From a virus: a DNA stretch of 51,957 nt. Position 1 is the first letter of the stretch; every line of letters begins with the position of its first letter. Where the stretch lies: IMG/VR virus record IMGVR_UViG_3300022743_000007, positions 1-51,957 of that record. One strand, written 5' to 3'. The notes below the pieces were generated by a model. The model made no database searches. It was not told the origin of the DNA and saw only the letters and a program-made list of their open reading frames with translations. A program made the position numbers and the translations under genes. Below, piece after piece: positions 16,929 through 25,175 of the stretch.

Positions 16929-17132
16929 ATGAAAACACCGCAAGCGCAGTACCCGTCGCCCTTAGGCCGCATGCAAGGCGAGCATGTTGATCTGGATGCC
17001 GTGAAGCAGCGTGGCTGGCAGGAGCAGCACATCCTCGTTGTGTCGGAGGCGGATGATCGACTTGGCGTGATCGAGCGCCAACTGATTCGCATCATTGGGG
17101 ATCGTCTGTACGGGAGGACTCGGCATGGCTAA
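16929..17132 (+). CDS. Small phage protein, 67 aa
   Basis: Starts at the ATG at 16929 after a strong AGGAGG site, 1 nt past the resolvase stop, and overlaps the next gene by 8 nt. The C-terminal half (ADDRLGVIERQLIRIIGDRLYG) looks helical. Function unknown; the spacing and ribosome site make it a real gene. Confidence 0.7.
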   Translation: MKTPQAQYPSPLGRMQGEHVDLDAVKQRGWQEQHILVVSEADDRLGVIERQLIRIIGDRLYGRTRHG

Positions 17133-17514
17133 AAATCGCGTTGTCTGGTCTGTCGACGATGTCGCTGCACGTTTTCATGAGGCGGTGGTCACTGGTCGTC
17201 GCCTGCCACCAGTCCGTGTCCAAGGCTACTTCAACCTGTGGCCGCCGATGGTGCGGCAGGAGTGGGAGCGTTTTGCCGATCACGACCGCGTCATTCGGTT
17301 TCCGCCAGATCCCAAGGACGTCGACCAGATGCTGGAGGCCATGGGCTGGGTGCAGTGGCTGGAGGTGGAAAGCCGGCATCTGGTCTGGATGCGCGCGGAC
17401 AACTACGAGTGGAATGAGATCGGCAGGCGATTCGGGTGCTGTCGCACGACAGCCTGGCGGCGTTGGAAGTTGTCGATTCAGATCGTTGTCGAGCGATTGA
17501 ATGCCCAAGCGTGA
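17125..17514 (+). CDS. DUF6362-type phage protein
   Basis: A 129-aa protein. WSVDDVAARFHEAVVTGRRLPP at the start and an HTH-like C-terminus (WNEIGRRFGCCRTTAWRRWK) match the style of DUF6362 proteins found in phage early regions. A GGGAGG site precedes the ATG at 17125. The C-terminal segment suggests DNA binding; its role is not known. Confidence 0.78.
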   Translation: MAKNRVVWSVDDVAARFHEAVVTGRRLPPVRVQGYFNLWPPMVRQEWERFADHDRVIRFPPDPKDVDQMLEAMGWVQWLEVESRHLVWMRADNYEWNEIGRRFGCCRTTAWRRWKLSIQIVVERLNAQA

Positions 17515-17692
17515 ATTGGCGGGATTTGGCGGGTGTGCGAGGTGCTATTGCATGTCATGCGTACATCTGCGGCGCAAGCCTCCATTTGAGCGTGCAACAC
17601 ATTGGGGTGCTTTGCGTTACTATTTCGGCTATCTTCTGGACAGACGTGTGAGCAATGCCAAGTGGCATCGCAATACGGCTGACCGACACCAC

Positions 17693-17727
17693 AAACCCGC
17701 TCTGAGCACCATGCTCTCAGCGGGTTT
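17693..17727 (+). terminator. Hairpin terminator in the gap before the methyltransferase
   Basis: AAACCCGCT (17693-17701) pairs with AGCGGGTTT (17719-17727), with an inner GAGCA/TGCTC stem. The rest of the 233-bp gap (17515-17747) has no convincing gene. The hairpin may end the replication operon or cap a small RNA. Confidence 0.6.
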
Positions 17728-17747
17728 CTGCATTTCTGGACCCATTG

Positions 17748-19001
17748 ATGCCATCCCTGCAAATTCACTATCGACCAGTTGAGTCGCTTATTCCGTACGC
17801 GCGCAATGCAAAGCAACACACGGACGCGCAGGTGGCGCAGATTGCTGCCAGCATTCGCGAGTTTGGATGGGGTGCTCCCATTCTGGTCGATGGGAAAAAC
17901 AATGTGATCGCGGGTCACGGACGATTGCTCGCCGCACGTAAGCTCGGCATGAGCGAAGTCCCCGTCGTTCCGATGGATCATCTCACCGATATCCAGCGCC
18001 GCGCCCTCATCCTTGCCGACAACAAAATTGGCGAGAACGCTTCCTGGGAAGAAGAACTCCTGGGACTGGAATTGGCTGAGTTGCAAAGCAGCGGATTCGA
18101 TCTTGGCATCACCGGTTTCAGTCCCGATGAATGGGACGCGTTGATCGCCGGTGACACCGACAACGACGGACTGACCGATGAGGATCAGGTTCCAGAAGTT
18201 ACCGAGAACCCGATCTCCCGCGCTGGGGATGTTTGGCTTCTTGGCGAGCACAAGGTGCTGTGCGGCGATGCTACCAAGGCCGAGGACTACAAAGCGCTGT
18301 TGGGTGACGAACTGGTGGACATGACATTCACGGATCCACCCTACAACGTCAATTACGCCAACACGGCTAAGGACAAAATGCGTGGCAAGAATCGTCCGAT
18401 CCTGAACGACAACATGGGAGATGGTTTTGGTGCCTTTCTGCTAGCGGCCTGTCAGAACATTTTGAATGTCACCAAGGGCGCGGTCTACATCGCCATGAGT
18501 TCCTCGGAACTAGACACTTTGCAGTCGGCCTTCCGTGCTGCCGGTGGCAAGTGGTCGACATTCGTGATTTGGGCCAAGAACACCTTCACCATGGGGCGGG
18601 CGGACTACCAGCGCCAGTACGAGCCAATACTGTATGGTTGGCGCGATGGTGCCGACCACTACTGGTGTGGTGCGCGCGACCAGGGTGATGTCTGGCAAAT
18701 CAAGAAGCCGCACAAGAACGACCTGCATCCAACCATGAAGCCGGTGGAGCTAGTCGAGCGCGCCGTGCGCAACAGCAGCAAGACGCGGGATCTGATTCTT
18801 GACCCGTTTGGCGGCTCCGGCTCCAGTCTGATTGCTTGCGAGAAATCAGGACGTCGGGCACGACTGATCGAACTCGATCCGAAGTACGTGGATGTGATCG
18901 TCAAGCGCTGGCAGGACTTCACCGGCGCTGAGGCGACTCGTGCCGGTGATGGCGCGCAATTCAATACGCTGGCCAATCTGGCTCAGCCGGCGATCCGGTA
19001 G
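17748..19001 (+). CDS. ParB-domain DNA methyltransferase (beta-class), solitary
   Basis: A 417-aa fusion. The N-terminal ParB/Srx-type domain (about 1-95) carries IREFGWGAPILVDG and IAGHGRLLAARKLG. The methyltransferase has the catalytic DPPYN at 196-200 and the SAM-binding DPFGGSG at 352-358; DPPY before FxGxG marks the beta class of N6-adenine or N4-cytosine enzymes. No restriction nuclease lies nearby, so it is a solitary phage methylase, probably for protection from host restriction or for control of gene expression. The ATG at 17748 is preferred to the TTG just before it. Confidence 0.93.
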   Translation: MPSLQIHYRPVESLIPYARNAKQHTDAQVAQIAASIREFGWGAPILVDGKNNVIAGHGRLLAARKLGMSEVPVVPMDHLTDIQRRALILADNKIGENASWEEELLGLELAELQSSGFDLGITGFSPDEWDALIAGDTDNDGLTDEDQVPEVTENPISRAGDVWLLGEHKVLCGDATKAEDYKALLGDELVDMTFTDPPYNVNYANTAKDKMRGKNRPILNDNMGDGFGAFLLAACQNILNVTKGAVYIAMSSSELDTLQSAFRAAGGKWSTFVIWAKNTFTMGRADYQRQYEPILYGWRDGADHYWCGARDQGDVWQIKKPHKNDLHPTMKPVELVERAVRNSSKTRDLILDPFGGSGSSLIACEKSGRRARLIELDPKYVDVIVKRWQDFTGAEATRAGDGAQFNTLANLAQPAIR

Positions 19002-19486
19002 ACCCGGTCGCCTTCGCCCTTGTCCGACACCAGATTAAGTCCGAGTTTCTTTTTGAACGCACCGGCAAATGTGCCGCGCACCGTGTGTGCCTGCCAGCCG
19101 GTTACCTCAATGATTTGCGGGATGGTTGCTCCCTCGGGACGCTTGAGCATGCTGATGACCGTGGCCTGCTTGCTGTTGTCGCGCGTGCGCGGCGTTTTAG
19201 CTTCAGCGCGTGCTTTGGTTTCGATGGTAGTTACGGCGGCTTCTATTTCAGGATCCGCGACGGAGACCGGTCCCGGACGCGGCAGGCCCAGTACGTCGTA
19301 GCCCTCGGCGGCGACAAACCAGTCATCACCCAGTGGCGTGATGAGGGCGCGGTTGAACATGCTGTCGAGCACCTTGTTTCGTGCGCCGCCTTTGATGTTG
19401 TCTGGAAACCACTCGATCTTTCCGCTGGTGAGCTTGGCCGCGTGGCTGAGGATTTGCTGCTGCGATGGGGTGAGTTGGATTGTCAT
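18983..19486 (-). CDS. DUF3489 domain protein
   Basis: A 167-aa protein. The C-terminal part reads as a winged helix: KQATVISMLKRPEGATIPQI, then GWQAHTVRGTFAGAFKKKLGL and VYRIAG, the core of DUF3489. It is leftward, opposite to all surrounding phage genes, and ends 19 bp inside the methyltransferase gene. DUF3489 genes commonly neighbour DUF2924 and serine recombinases; here it lies about 16 kb from that operon. Confidence 0.85.
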   Translation of the reverse strand: MTIQLTPSQQQILSHAAKLTSGKIEWFPDNIKGGARNKVLDSMFNRALITPLGDDWFVAAEGYDVLGLPRPGPVSVADPEIEAAVTTIETKARAEAKTPRTRDNSKQATVISMLKRPEGATIPQIIEVTGWQAHTVRGTFAGAFKKKLGLNLVSDKGEGDRVYRIAG

Positions 19487-19505
19487 GGTGATGCTCCTTG
19501 GTTGA

Positions 19506-19697
19506 TTACTGGTTGGGTTGATTGGTGCTGGCGGCTTGGCTGCCCGCCTCAAAGGCGGCCTGCAAGGCGGTCTTGATGCCCCACACGCTGACCTCATGGA
19601 AGTCCAGTCGGTCGCTGTTGCGCGTCTCCAGCGTGTCGACAAAAAGATGGTCTAGCGCTATTCGCTGGAATAGTTGGTCGAGGGTCTTGGCGTCCAT
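19506..19697 (-). CDS. DUF6900-type small protein
   Basis: A 63-aa protein. The ATG at 19697 follows GAGGAGTAAG. LFQRIALDHLFVDTLETRNSD and LDFHEVSVWGIKTALQAAFEAG fit DUF6900. It is second in the three-gene leftward island, 19 bp before DUF3489. Function unknown. Confidence 0.75.
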   Translation of the reverse strand: MDAKTLDQLFQRIALDHLFVDTLETRNSDRLDFHEVSVWGIKTALQAAFEAGSQAASTNQPNQ

Positions 19698-19708
19698 CGT
19701 CTTACTCC

Positions 19709-19906
19709 TCATACCTTGTGGATTTGCTTGGCGCGATCGAACCCGACCCAAACGCCCTTGTCATCCAGACCGCGTGCGGCGAGTTCTTCGCGCGCCAGTC
19801 GGTTGAGGTCCAGTTCGCCGCGTGCGACTGCGGACAGGACTTTGGTCAGCGCGATTTGGATGAACCCGATCTCGTCGACTGTGAATTCGTTGCTGGTGTA
19901 GCTCAT
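19709..19906 (-). CDS. Small protein heading the DUF6900-DUF3489 island
   Basis: A 65-aa acidic protein starting at 19906, 11 bp upstream of the DUF6900 gene on the same strand. A central helix (VDEIGFIQIALTKVLSAV) is followed by LARGLDDKG-like and WVGFDRAKQIHKV segments. The longer open frame upstream crosses the HNH gene and is not used. The three genes look like one transcription unit read away from the HNH gene. Confidence 0.68.
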   Translation of the reverse strand: MSYTSNEFTVDEIGFIQIALTKVLSAVARGELDLNRLAREELAARGLDDKGVWVGFDRAKQIHKV

Positions 19907-20013
19907 GCGTTTTCTCCGGTGCGTTGATGGTGTCTGCATGAACGCTTCGTTTTGAGAAGAAGGCAAGCTGATTTCGGCGCGCTGTTGCGTAATTGATCGG
20001 ACATAAGCGGACC

Positions 20014-20379
20014 ATGGCCAGAAGCGCACCCACACCCTGCCGGCACCCCGGATGTGCGGCAGTCGTGCCCGTGCCTGGCTACTGCGATGCGCACCGTGTT
20101 GCGGTGCATCGTGACTACGGTCGCGCACGACGTGGGTTCGACACCGAGTACGGCTTCTACCAGTCAGCCGCGTGGCGTGCTGTGCGTGCTGCGTTCCTGC
20201 GTGAGCACCCGGTGTGCGCGCGCTGTGAGGGCCGTGGGCGCGTTGTCGCGGCGGTGGTGGCAGACCACATCCAACCGTTGAAGGACGGCGGCGCACGGTT
20301 TGACTGGGCAAACCTGCAGGGGCTGTGCGTGCCCTGCCACAACAGCAAAACCGCTGGCGAGACAGCCAAGCGGCGCTGA
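20014..20379 (+). CDS. HNH endonuclease of the packaging module
   Basis: A 121-aa HNH nuclease. Zinc ligands are CARC (Cys68, Cys71) and CVPC (Cys105, Cys108), and the catalytic set is Asp84-His85 (ADHIQPL), Asn100 and His109-Asn110. HNH proteins placed directly before terminase genes are required for cos cleavage in several phages. A second cysteine pair near the N-terminus (CRHPGC, Cys9 and Cys14) may add a zinc finger. The ATG at 20014 is preferred to the upstream start. Confidence 0.92.
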   Translation: MARSAPTPCRHPGCAAVVPVPGYCDAHRVAVHRDYGRARRGFDTEYGFYQSAAWRAVRAAFLREHPVCARCEGRGRVVAAVVADHIQPLKDGGARFDWANLQGLCVPCHNSKTAGETAKRR

Positions 20380-20381
20380 CC

Positions 20382-20480
20382 CACCCCCAGGGGGGATGAA
20401 TCTCTACATCGTGCAGCGCGCGATGCGTGCGCGTGCACAGATTTTTGCGCGTGCAAATTGAAACAAGGGGGGATCCCCCC
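20382..20480. other. Candidate cos/pac region before the terminase genes
   Basis: The 116-bp gap between the HNH and small terminase genes holds CCCCCAGGGGGG-like G/C blocks (about 20384-20395). It also has two direct copies of TGCGCGTGCA (20428-20437 and 20446-20455) and a perfect palindrome GGGGGGATCCCCCC (20467-20480). cos sites usually lie here in HNH-TerS-TerL phages. This is inference from position and structure. Confidence 0.5.
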
Positions 20481-20495
20481 AAGGACTGAATTGAA

Positions 20496-20954
20496 ATGGC
20501 CGGACGCAAACCACTGCCCACTACTGTCAAGAAGATCAAGGGGACGCTGCAGAAATGCCGCACGAACTTGCGCGAGCCGCAGCCCCAAGGAGATCTGGTT
20601 GAGCCGCCGACTTACATGACGGATGGTGCCAAGGATGCCTGGCGCTACGCCATTGACAGCGCACCGCAACATCTACTGCGCCGACTGGACATGTCGGTGC
20701 TCGAGGTATGGGCGTGCGCCGCCGATTTGTACCGCAAAGCGCAGGCGGGGCTAGCCAAGACAGGATTGCTGATCAAGGCGCCGAACACGGGTGTGCCAAT
20801 GCAGTCGCCGTATCTGGCGATCGCCAATAAGCAAGCCCAGATCATGACCAAGGCGGCGACCGAGATGGGCTTCACGCCAGCATCGCGCTCGCGCATCGCA
20901 TTGCCCATGGAAGCGGCTGACGATCTGGATCCGTGGTCGGAGATCGCTGGCTGA
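20496..20954 (+). CDS. terS: Terminase small subunit (P27 family)
   Basis: A 152-aa protein with GRKPLPTTVKKIKGT at the start and a helical WACAADLYRKAQAGL region, matching P27-family small terminases that bind the packaging site. It follows the HNH gene and overlaps the large subunit start as TGATG. Confidence 0.92.
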   Translation: MAGRKPLPTTVKKIKGTLQKCRTNLREPQPQGDLVEPPTYMTDGAKDAWRYAIDSAPQHLLRRLDMSVLEVWACAADLYRKAQAGLAKTGLLIKAPNTGVPMQSPYLAIANKQAQIMTKAATEMGFTPASRSRIALPMEAADDLDPWSEIAG

Positions 20955-22666
20955 TGCCCGCGCGAAGTTACGCCACCATTGCCCGGCGCTACGCCGAGGC
21001 CGTGGTGGAGGGTGATGTTCCCGCATGCCGATGGGTACGCATGGCATGCCAGCGGCAATTGAACGATCTGGTCAAGTTCAAGGGTAAGAGCAGCTTGCTG
21101 CGATTCAACCCAAAACTGATGGATCGATCGGGCAAGTCGTTTGCACCGGCGGACAACCTGTGTGCGTTCATTGAGAGGCTGCCGCACGTCAAAGGTCCGC
21201 TGGCAGGAGATCCGATCCATCTGGAACCTTGGCAGGTGTTCATCCTGAGCACGGTTTTTGGATGGGTCAAGGCGGACGGAAAGCGCCGGTATCGCCGGGC
21301 CTACATCGAGGTGCCGCGCGGCAATGCCAAGTCCACGCTGTCCTCTGCGCTGGCGCTGTACATGCTGGCGGCCGATGGTGAAGGTGGAGCCGAGGTGTAT
21401 TCGCTGGCGACCACCCGGGACCAAGCGCGGATCGTGTTCGGTGATGCGCAGACCATGGCGCGGCAGTCCGCAGGCTTCCGCACACGCTTCGGTGTGGGCG
21501 TTGGTGCGCACAACATGCATGTGATGACCAGCGGATCGAAGTTCGAAGCGCTGTCTGCAGAAGGCTCGACGCTGGATGGCTTGAACATTCACTTCGGCTG
21601 CGTTGATGAGTTGCACGCCCACAAGACGCGCACGGTCTATGACGTGGTGGAAACCGGGACCGGCAAACGGGACAACTCACTCTTGTGGGTGATCACGACG
21701 GCAGGCAGCAACCGCTCGGGCATCTGCTACGAGATTCGGACATTCGTGACCCGGCTACTTGATGGCGTGTTCGAGGACGACAGCCAGTTCGGCATCGTCT
21801 ACGGGCTGGACGATGGGGACGACTGGACGCTGGAGTCATCGCTGATCAAGGCCAACCCCAACTGGGGCATTTCGGTGCGCCCGGAAGTGCTGGCTCCGTT
21901 GCAGGCCAAGGCCATGCAGATGCCCAGTGCGGTGAACAACTTCAAGACCAAGCACCTCAACGAGTGGGTCAATGCGGACACGGCTTGGATGGACATGCGG
22001 TCGTGGGACCGGTGCGCCGATCCATTGCTGGACATCGAGGCCTTTGCCGGCCAGCCCTGCTGGATCGGCCTGGACCTGGCCAGCAAGACGGATATCGCCG
22101 CATTGCTGCTCGTATTCGCGCATCCGGAGATCGATGGTGGCTTTGCGGTGTTTGGCCGCTACTACCTGCCCGAGGACACGGTGCATGCCAACGGCAATAG
22201 CCAGTACCCGGGGTGGATGGGCAGTGGCCGGCTGACGGTCACGCCAGGCAACGTGATCGATTTCAGTTGGATCGAGGCCGACCTGATCGAATTTGCGTCG
22301 CGCTTTTCGGTGCAAGCGGTGACTTTCGATCCATTCCAGGCCACGCAGTTGTCGACCCGGATGCTGGCCGAGGGCCTGCCGATGATCGAAGTGCGGCCTA
22401 CGGTATTGAATTTCTCGGAGCCTATGAAAACACTGGAAGCCTTGGTGCTGCAAGGCAAGCTGATTCATGACGGCTGCCCGGTACTGGGCTGGATGGCCAG
22501 CAACGTGGTGGCGCACCTGGACGCCAAGGACAACATTTATCCGCGCAAGGAGCGCCCAGAAAACAAGATCGACGGCATCGTCGCGCTGATCATGGGCTTG
22601 TCCCGGGCGATTACACCCGGCACCAACGTCGTGCTGGGTACGGACTATGAACTGGTAATGCTCTGA
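20954..22666 (+). CDS. terL: Terminase large subunit
   Basis: A 570-aa packaging motor. The ATPase part has the deviant Walker A VPRGNAKST (120-128), normal for the class, and Walker B VDELH (217-221, Asp218, Glu219). The nuclease part has GLDLASKTDIAALLLVF, with an RNase H-like Asp. It pumps DNA into the prohead and cuts at cos or pac. It overlaps both the small subunit and the portal gene (TGATG at each end). Confidence 0.96.
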   Translation: MPARSYATIARRYAEAVVEGDVPACRWVRMACQRQLNDLVKFKGKSSLLRFNPKLMDRSGKSFAPADNLCAFIERLPHVKGPLAGDPIHLEPWQVFILSTVFGWVKADGKRRYRRAYIEVPRGNAKSTLSSALALYMLAADGEGGAEVYSLATTRDQARIVFGDAQTMARQSAGFRTRFGVGVGAHNMHVMTSGSKFEALSAEGSTLDGLNIHFGCVDELHAHKTRTVYDVVETGTGKRDNSLLWVITTAGSNRSGICYEIRTFVTRLLDGVFEDDSQFGIVYGLDDGDDWTLESSLIKANPNWGISVRPEVLAPLQAKAMQMPSAVNNFKTKHLNEWVNADTAWMDMRSWDRCADPLLDIEAFAGQPCWIGLDLASKTDIAALLLVFAHPEIDGGFAVFGRYYLPEDTVHANGNSQYPGWMGSGRLTVTPGNVIDFSWIEADLIEFASRFSVQAVTFDPFQATQLSTRMLAEGLPMIEVRPTVLNFSEPMKTLEALVLQGKLIHDGCPVLGWMASNVVAHLDAKDNIYPRKERPENKIDGIVALIMGLSRAITPGTNVVLGTDYELVML

Positions 22667-24147
22667 TGGGAATGTTCAGTTTTCTCTCCCGCTGGATGGC
22701 GTCAAGCGATGACCGCAGCCCTTGGGGAGATTTCTGGTTTGAGCCGGTCACCGTGCGCACATCCAGCGGCTTGCGCGTGGCAGCTGACAACGCCCTGCGG
22801 GTTGCGGCGGTGTATGCCAGCGTGCGCATTCTTGCCGAGACTATGGCGTCGTTGCCGTTCGTGCTGTATCGGCAGCGCGCCGATGGCGGCAAGGACCGGG
22901 TTACCGACCATTGGCTGTACCGTTTACTGGCCAAGCGTCCGAACCGGTATCAAAACCCTTATGAGTGGCGCGAAATGTTGCAGGGCCACCTGGCGCTGCG
23001 GGGCAACGCCTACAACCGGATCGTGGCCAACAGTCGTGGCGAAATCTTGGAGCTGGTTCCGATCCACCCAGACCGAATCAAGATGGAACTCACTCCTGCC
23101 GGTGACTACCGTTACCGAGTGACGGATCGTCTTGGCGTAGAAACGATCGTTCCGCGTGGCGAGATTTGGCACCTGCGCGGCCTGTCCTCCGATGGTTTGA
23201 TGGGCATGAGCCCGATCGATCTGGCGCGCGAAAGTCTGGGCATGGCGCTCGCCGCGCAGGACTATGGCGCTCGGTTCTTTGCCAATGATGCCAAACCGAC
23301 TGGCGGCTGGATCGAGTTTCCGGGTTCGTTCAAAGATACCGAGGCCAAGAAGGTGTTCCGCGAGTCCTATCAGGCTGCGCAGTCCGGTGCCAACCGTGGC
23401 AAGGTCCTCGTGCTTGAGAACGGCATGAAGTTTCACGAGGTGGGTGTTACCAACAAGGATGCGCAATTCCTTGAACTGCGCAAGTTCCAGATCACGGACA
23501 TCGCGCGATTGTTTCGGGTGCCGCCACACATGATCGCGGATCTGGAGCGCGCGACGTTCTCGAACATCGAGCAGCAGAGTCTTGAGTTTGTGATGCACAC
23601 CATGACGCCATGGGCCGAACGGTGGGAGGCCAGCATCGAGTCCGAATTGCTGTTCGACGGCGACGATCTGGAAGTGGAGTTTGATTTTGCCAACCTGATG
23701 CGTGGTGATGCCGCCAGCCGGTCTTCCTATTACCAGAGTGGCATCCAGAACGGATGGCTCACCCGAAACGAGGCACGTATCGCAGAGAACCTGAATCCGC
23801 TGGAGGGTTTGGATCACCCCTTGCGACCATTGAATATGGCCGAAGAAGGCGTAGCCGAAGACGCCGAAGTCAATGGCGAGTCGGCTGACAACCAGACAGA
23901 TGAATCGGCAGAACCAGACGCTGAAACCAATATGCGGATCCGAGCGATGGTGTTTGCCAATGCCACCCGTTTGGCACGTCGCATTAGCCGTGCCGGTGCG
24001 TTAGGCGACAGTGACCTGGTATTGATCGCCGAAGCCCTGGCGGTACCGCTGACTCGTGTGACGCAATGGGCGCAGGCAGCGCAAGACAAGCCGCGCAGTG
24101 AAACCGAATTGACTGAATCTTTGATCTCGCTTGGAACCCCATTATGA
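22666..24147 (+). CDS. Phage portal protein (HK97 family)
   Basis: A 493-aa portal forming the dodecameric DNA gate of the head. Typical segments are ALRVAAVYASVRILAETMAS and FRVPPHMIADLERATFSNIE. An acidic, low-complexity tail begins near residue 385. It starts inside the terminase stop and overlaps the protease start by 4 nt. Confidence 0.95.
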   Translation: MGMFSFLSRWMASSDDRSPWGDFWFEPVTVRTSSGLRVAADNALRVAAVYASVRILAETMASLPFVLYRQRADGGKDRVTDHWLYRLLAKRPNRYQNPYEWREMLQGHLALRGNAYNRIVANSRGEILELVPIHPDRIKMELTPAGDYRYRVTDRLGVETIVPRGEIWHLRGLSSDGLMGMSPIDLARESLGMALAAQDYGARFFANDAKPTGGWIEFPGSFKDTEAKKVFRESYQAAQSGANRGKVLVLENGMKFHEVGVTNKDAQFLELRKFQITDIARLFRVPPHMIADLERATFSNIEQQSLEFVMHTMTPWAERWEASIESELLFDGDDLEVEFDFANLMRGDAASRSSYYQSGIQNGWLTRNEARIAENLNPLEGLDHPLRPLNMAEEGVAEDAEVNGESADNQTDESAEPDAETNMRIRAMVFANATRLARRISRAGALGDSDLVLIAEALAVPLTRVTQWAQAAQDKPRSETELTESLISLGTPL

Positions 24148-25070
24148 ATAAGCAACTCCTGGTCGCTGAATTTTTGGCGACGCCTTGGGCGCTAATGCCA
24201 GAACGCTTGAATGCGATGTACGGCGTGATTGCCCGCTGGTCTGTTGGCAATATCGCCAGTGACGAAACGATGCAGCGCATTCAGAATGAACGCCTCTTGC
24301 GTGATACCCGACGTCAAGCGGCTTCTGCCATCTCCAGCGGTGGGATCGCCGTCATTCCCCTGTATGGCGTTGTCACCCAGCGCGGCAATATGGTCGACGA
24401 TGTTTCTGGGCCAGGCAGCGTCAGTACCCAGCAGTTCGCCGCAGCCCTGCGGCAGGCACTGGCAGACGAAACCGTGAGCCAGATCCTGATTGATATCGAC
24501 AGTCCTGGCGGCAGTGTCTATGGCGTATCCGAACTCGCCGATGAAATCGCCAGTGCTCGGACACAGAAGCCCGTGGTGGCGATTGCCAACAGTCTGGCCG
24601 CGTCAGCCGCTTATTGGATTGGCTGCTCGGCCTCCGAATTTTACGTATCTCCTGGTGGGGAGGTGGGCTCGATCGGTGTCTGGCAGGCGCACTTTGATTA
24701 CTCGCAGGCGTTTGCCACGGAAGGGGTCAAGCCGACACTGATCTCTGCCGGCAAATACAAGGTTGAAGGAAACCCGTATGCGCCGCTGGACGAGGAAGCA
24801 CAAGCCTTCATGCAGTCCCGAGTGGATGACTACTACACCACCTTTACCAAAGCGGTGGCCCGTGGCCGTGGAGTGCCAATCAGCCAAGTGCGTGATGGCA
24901 TGGGCCAAGGCCGCGTGCTGGGCGCAGATGCAGCCCTCGCGCAAAACATGGTTGATGGCATTGCCACCTTCGATGATGTCGTCAAGAAAATGCGTCGCGA
25001 TGCCAAAGCCCCCGCTCGATCCAAAGTGAGCCGTCTCGCCCACGCACAAAGGGCACTTGAGATTCTGTAG
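24144..25070 (+). CDS. S49 (SppA-like) prohead protease
   Basis: A 308-aa serine peptidase of the S49 family used as the head maturation protease. The nucleophile is Ser154 in SLAASAAYWIG and the general base is probably Lys206 in AGKYKVEGNPY. IDIDSPGGSV is the oxyanion segment. It lies between the portal and capsid genes, where such proteases remove the capsid scaffold domain. Confidence 0.93.
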   Translation: MNKQLLVAEFLATPWALMPERLNAMYGVIARWSVGNIASDETMQRIQNERLLRDTRRQAASAISSGGIAVIPLYGVVTQRGNMVDDVSGPGSVSTQQFAAALRQALADETVSQILIDIDSPGGSVYGVSELADEIASARTQKPVVAIANSLAASAAYWIGCSASEFYVSPGGEVGSIGVWQAHFDYSQAFATEGVKPTLISAGKYKVEGNPYAPLDEEAQAFMQSRVDDYYTTFTKAVARGRGVPISQVRDGMGQGRVLGADAALAQNMVDGIATFDDVVKKMRRDAKAPARSKVSRLAHAQRALEIL

Positions 25071-25134
25071 TTCAGGCGAGCTCCGTTGAGTCACGCCAAT
25101 TTCTGACACGACCCGTCGGTCGTACCTAAACCAC

Positions 25135-25157
25135 AACCACCTTCGGGTGGTTTTTTC
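25135..25157 (+). terminator. Hairpin with T run between protease and capsid genes
   Basis: AACCACC (25135-25141), TTCG loop, GGTGGTT (25146-25152), then T residues. It may attenuate packaging-gene transcription before the highly expressed capsid gene. Confidence 0.72.
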
Positions 25158-25175
25158 ATTTCTGGAGAACCATTC

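Noticed and set aside
17501-17782. 93-aa ORF in the gap before the methyltransferase
   Set aside because: It runs through a terminator hairpin and into the methyltransferase start, has many Cys/His/Arg without order, and lacks a ribosome site.
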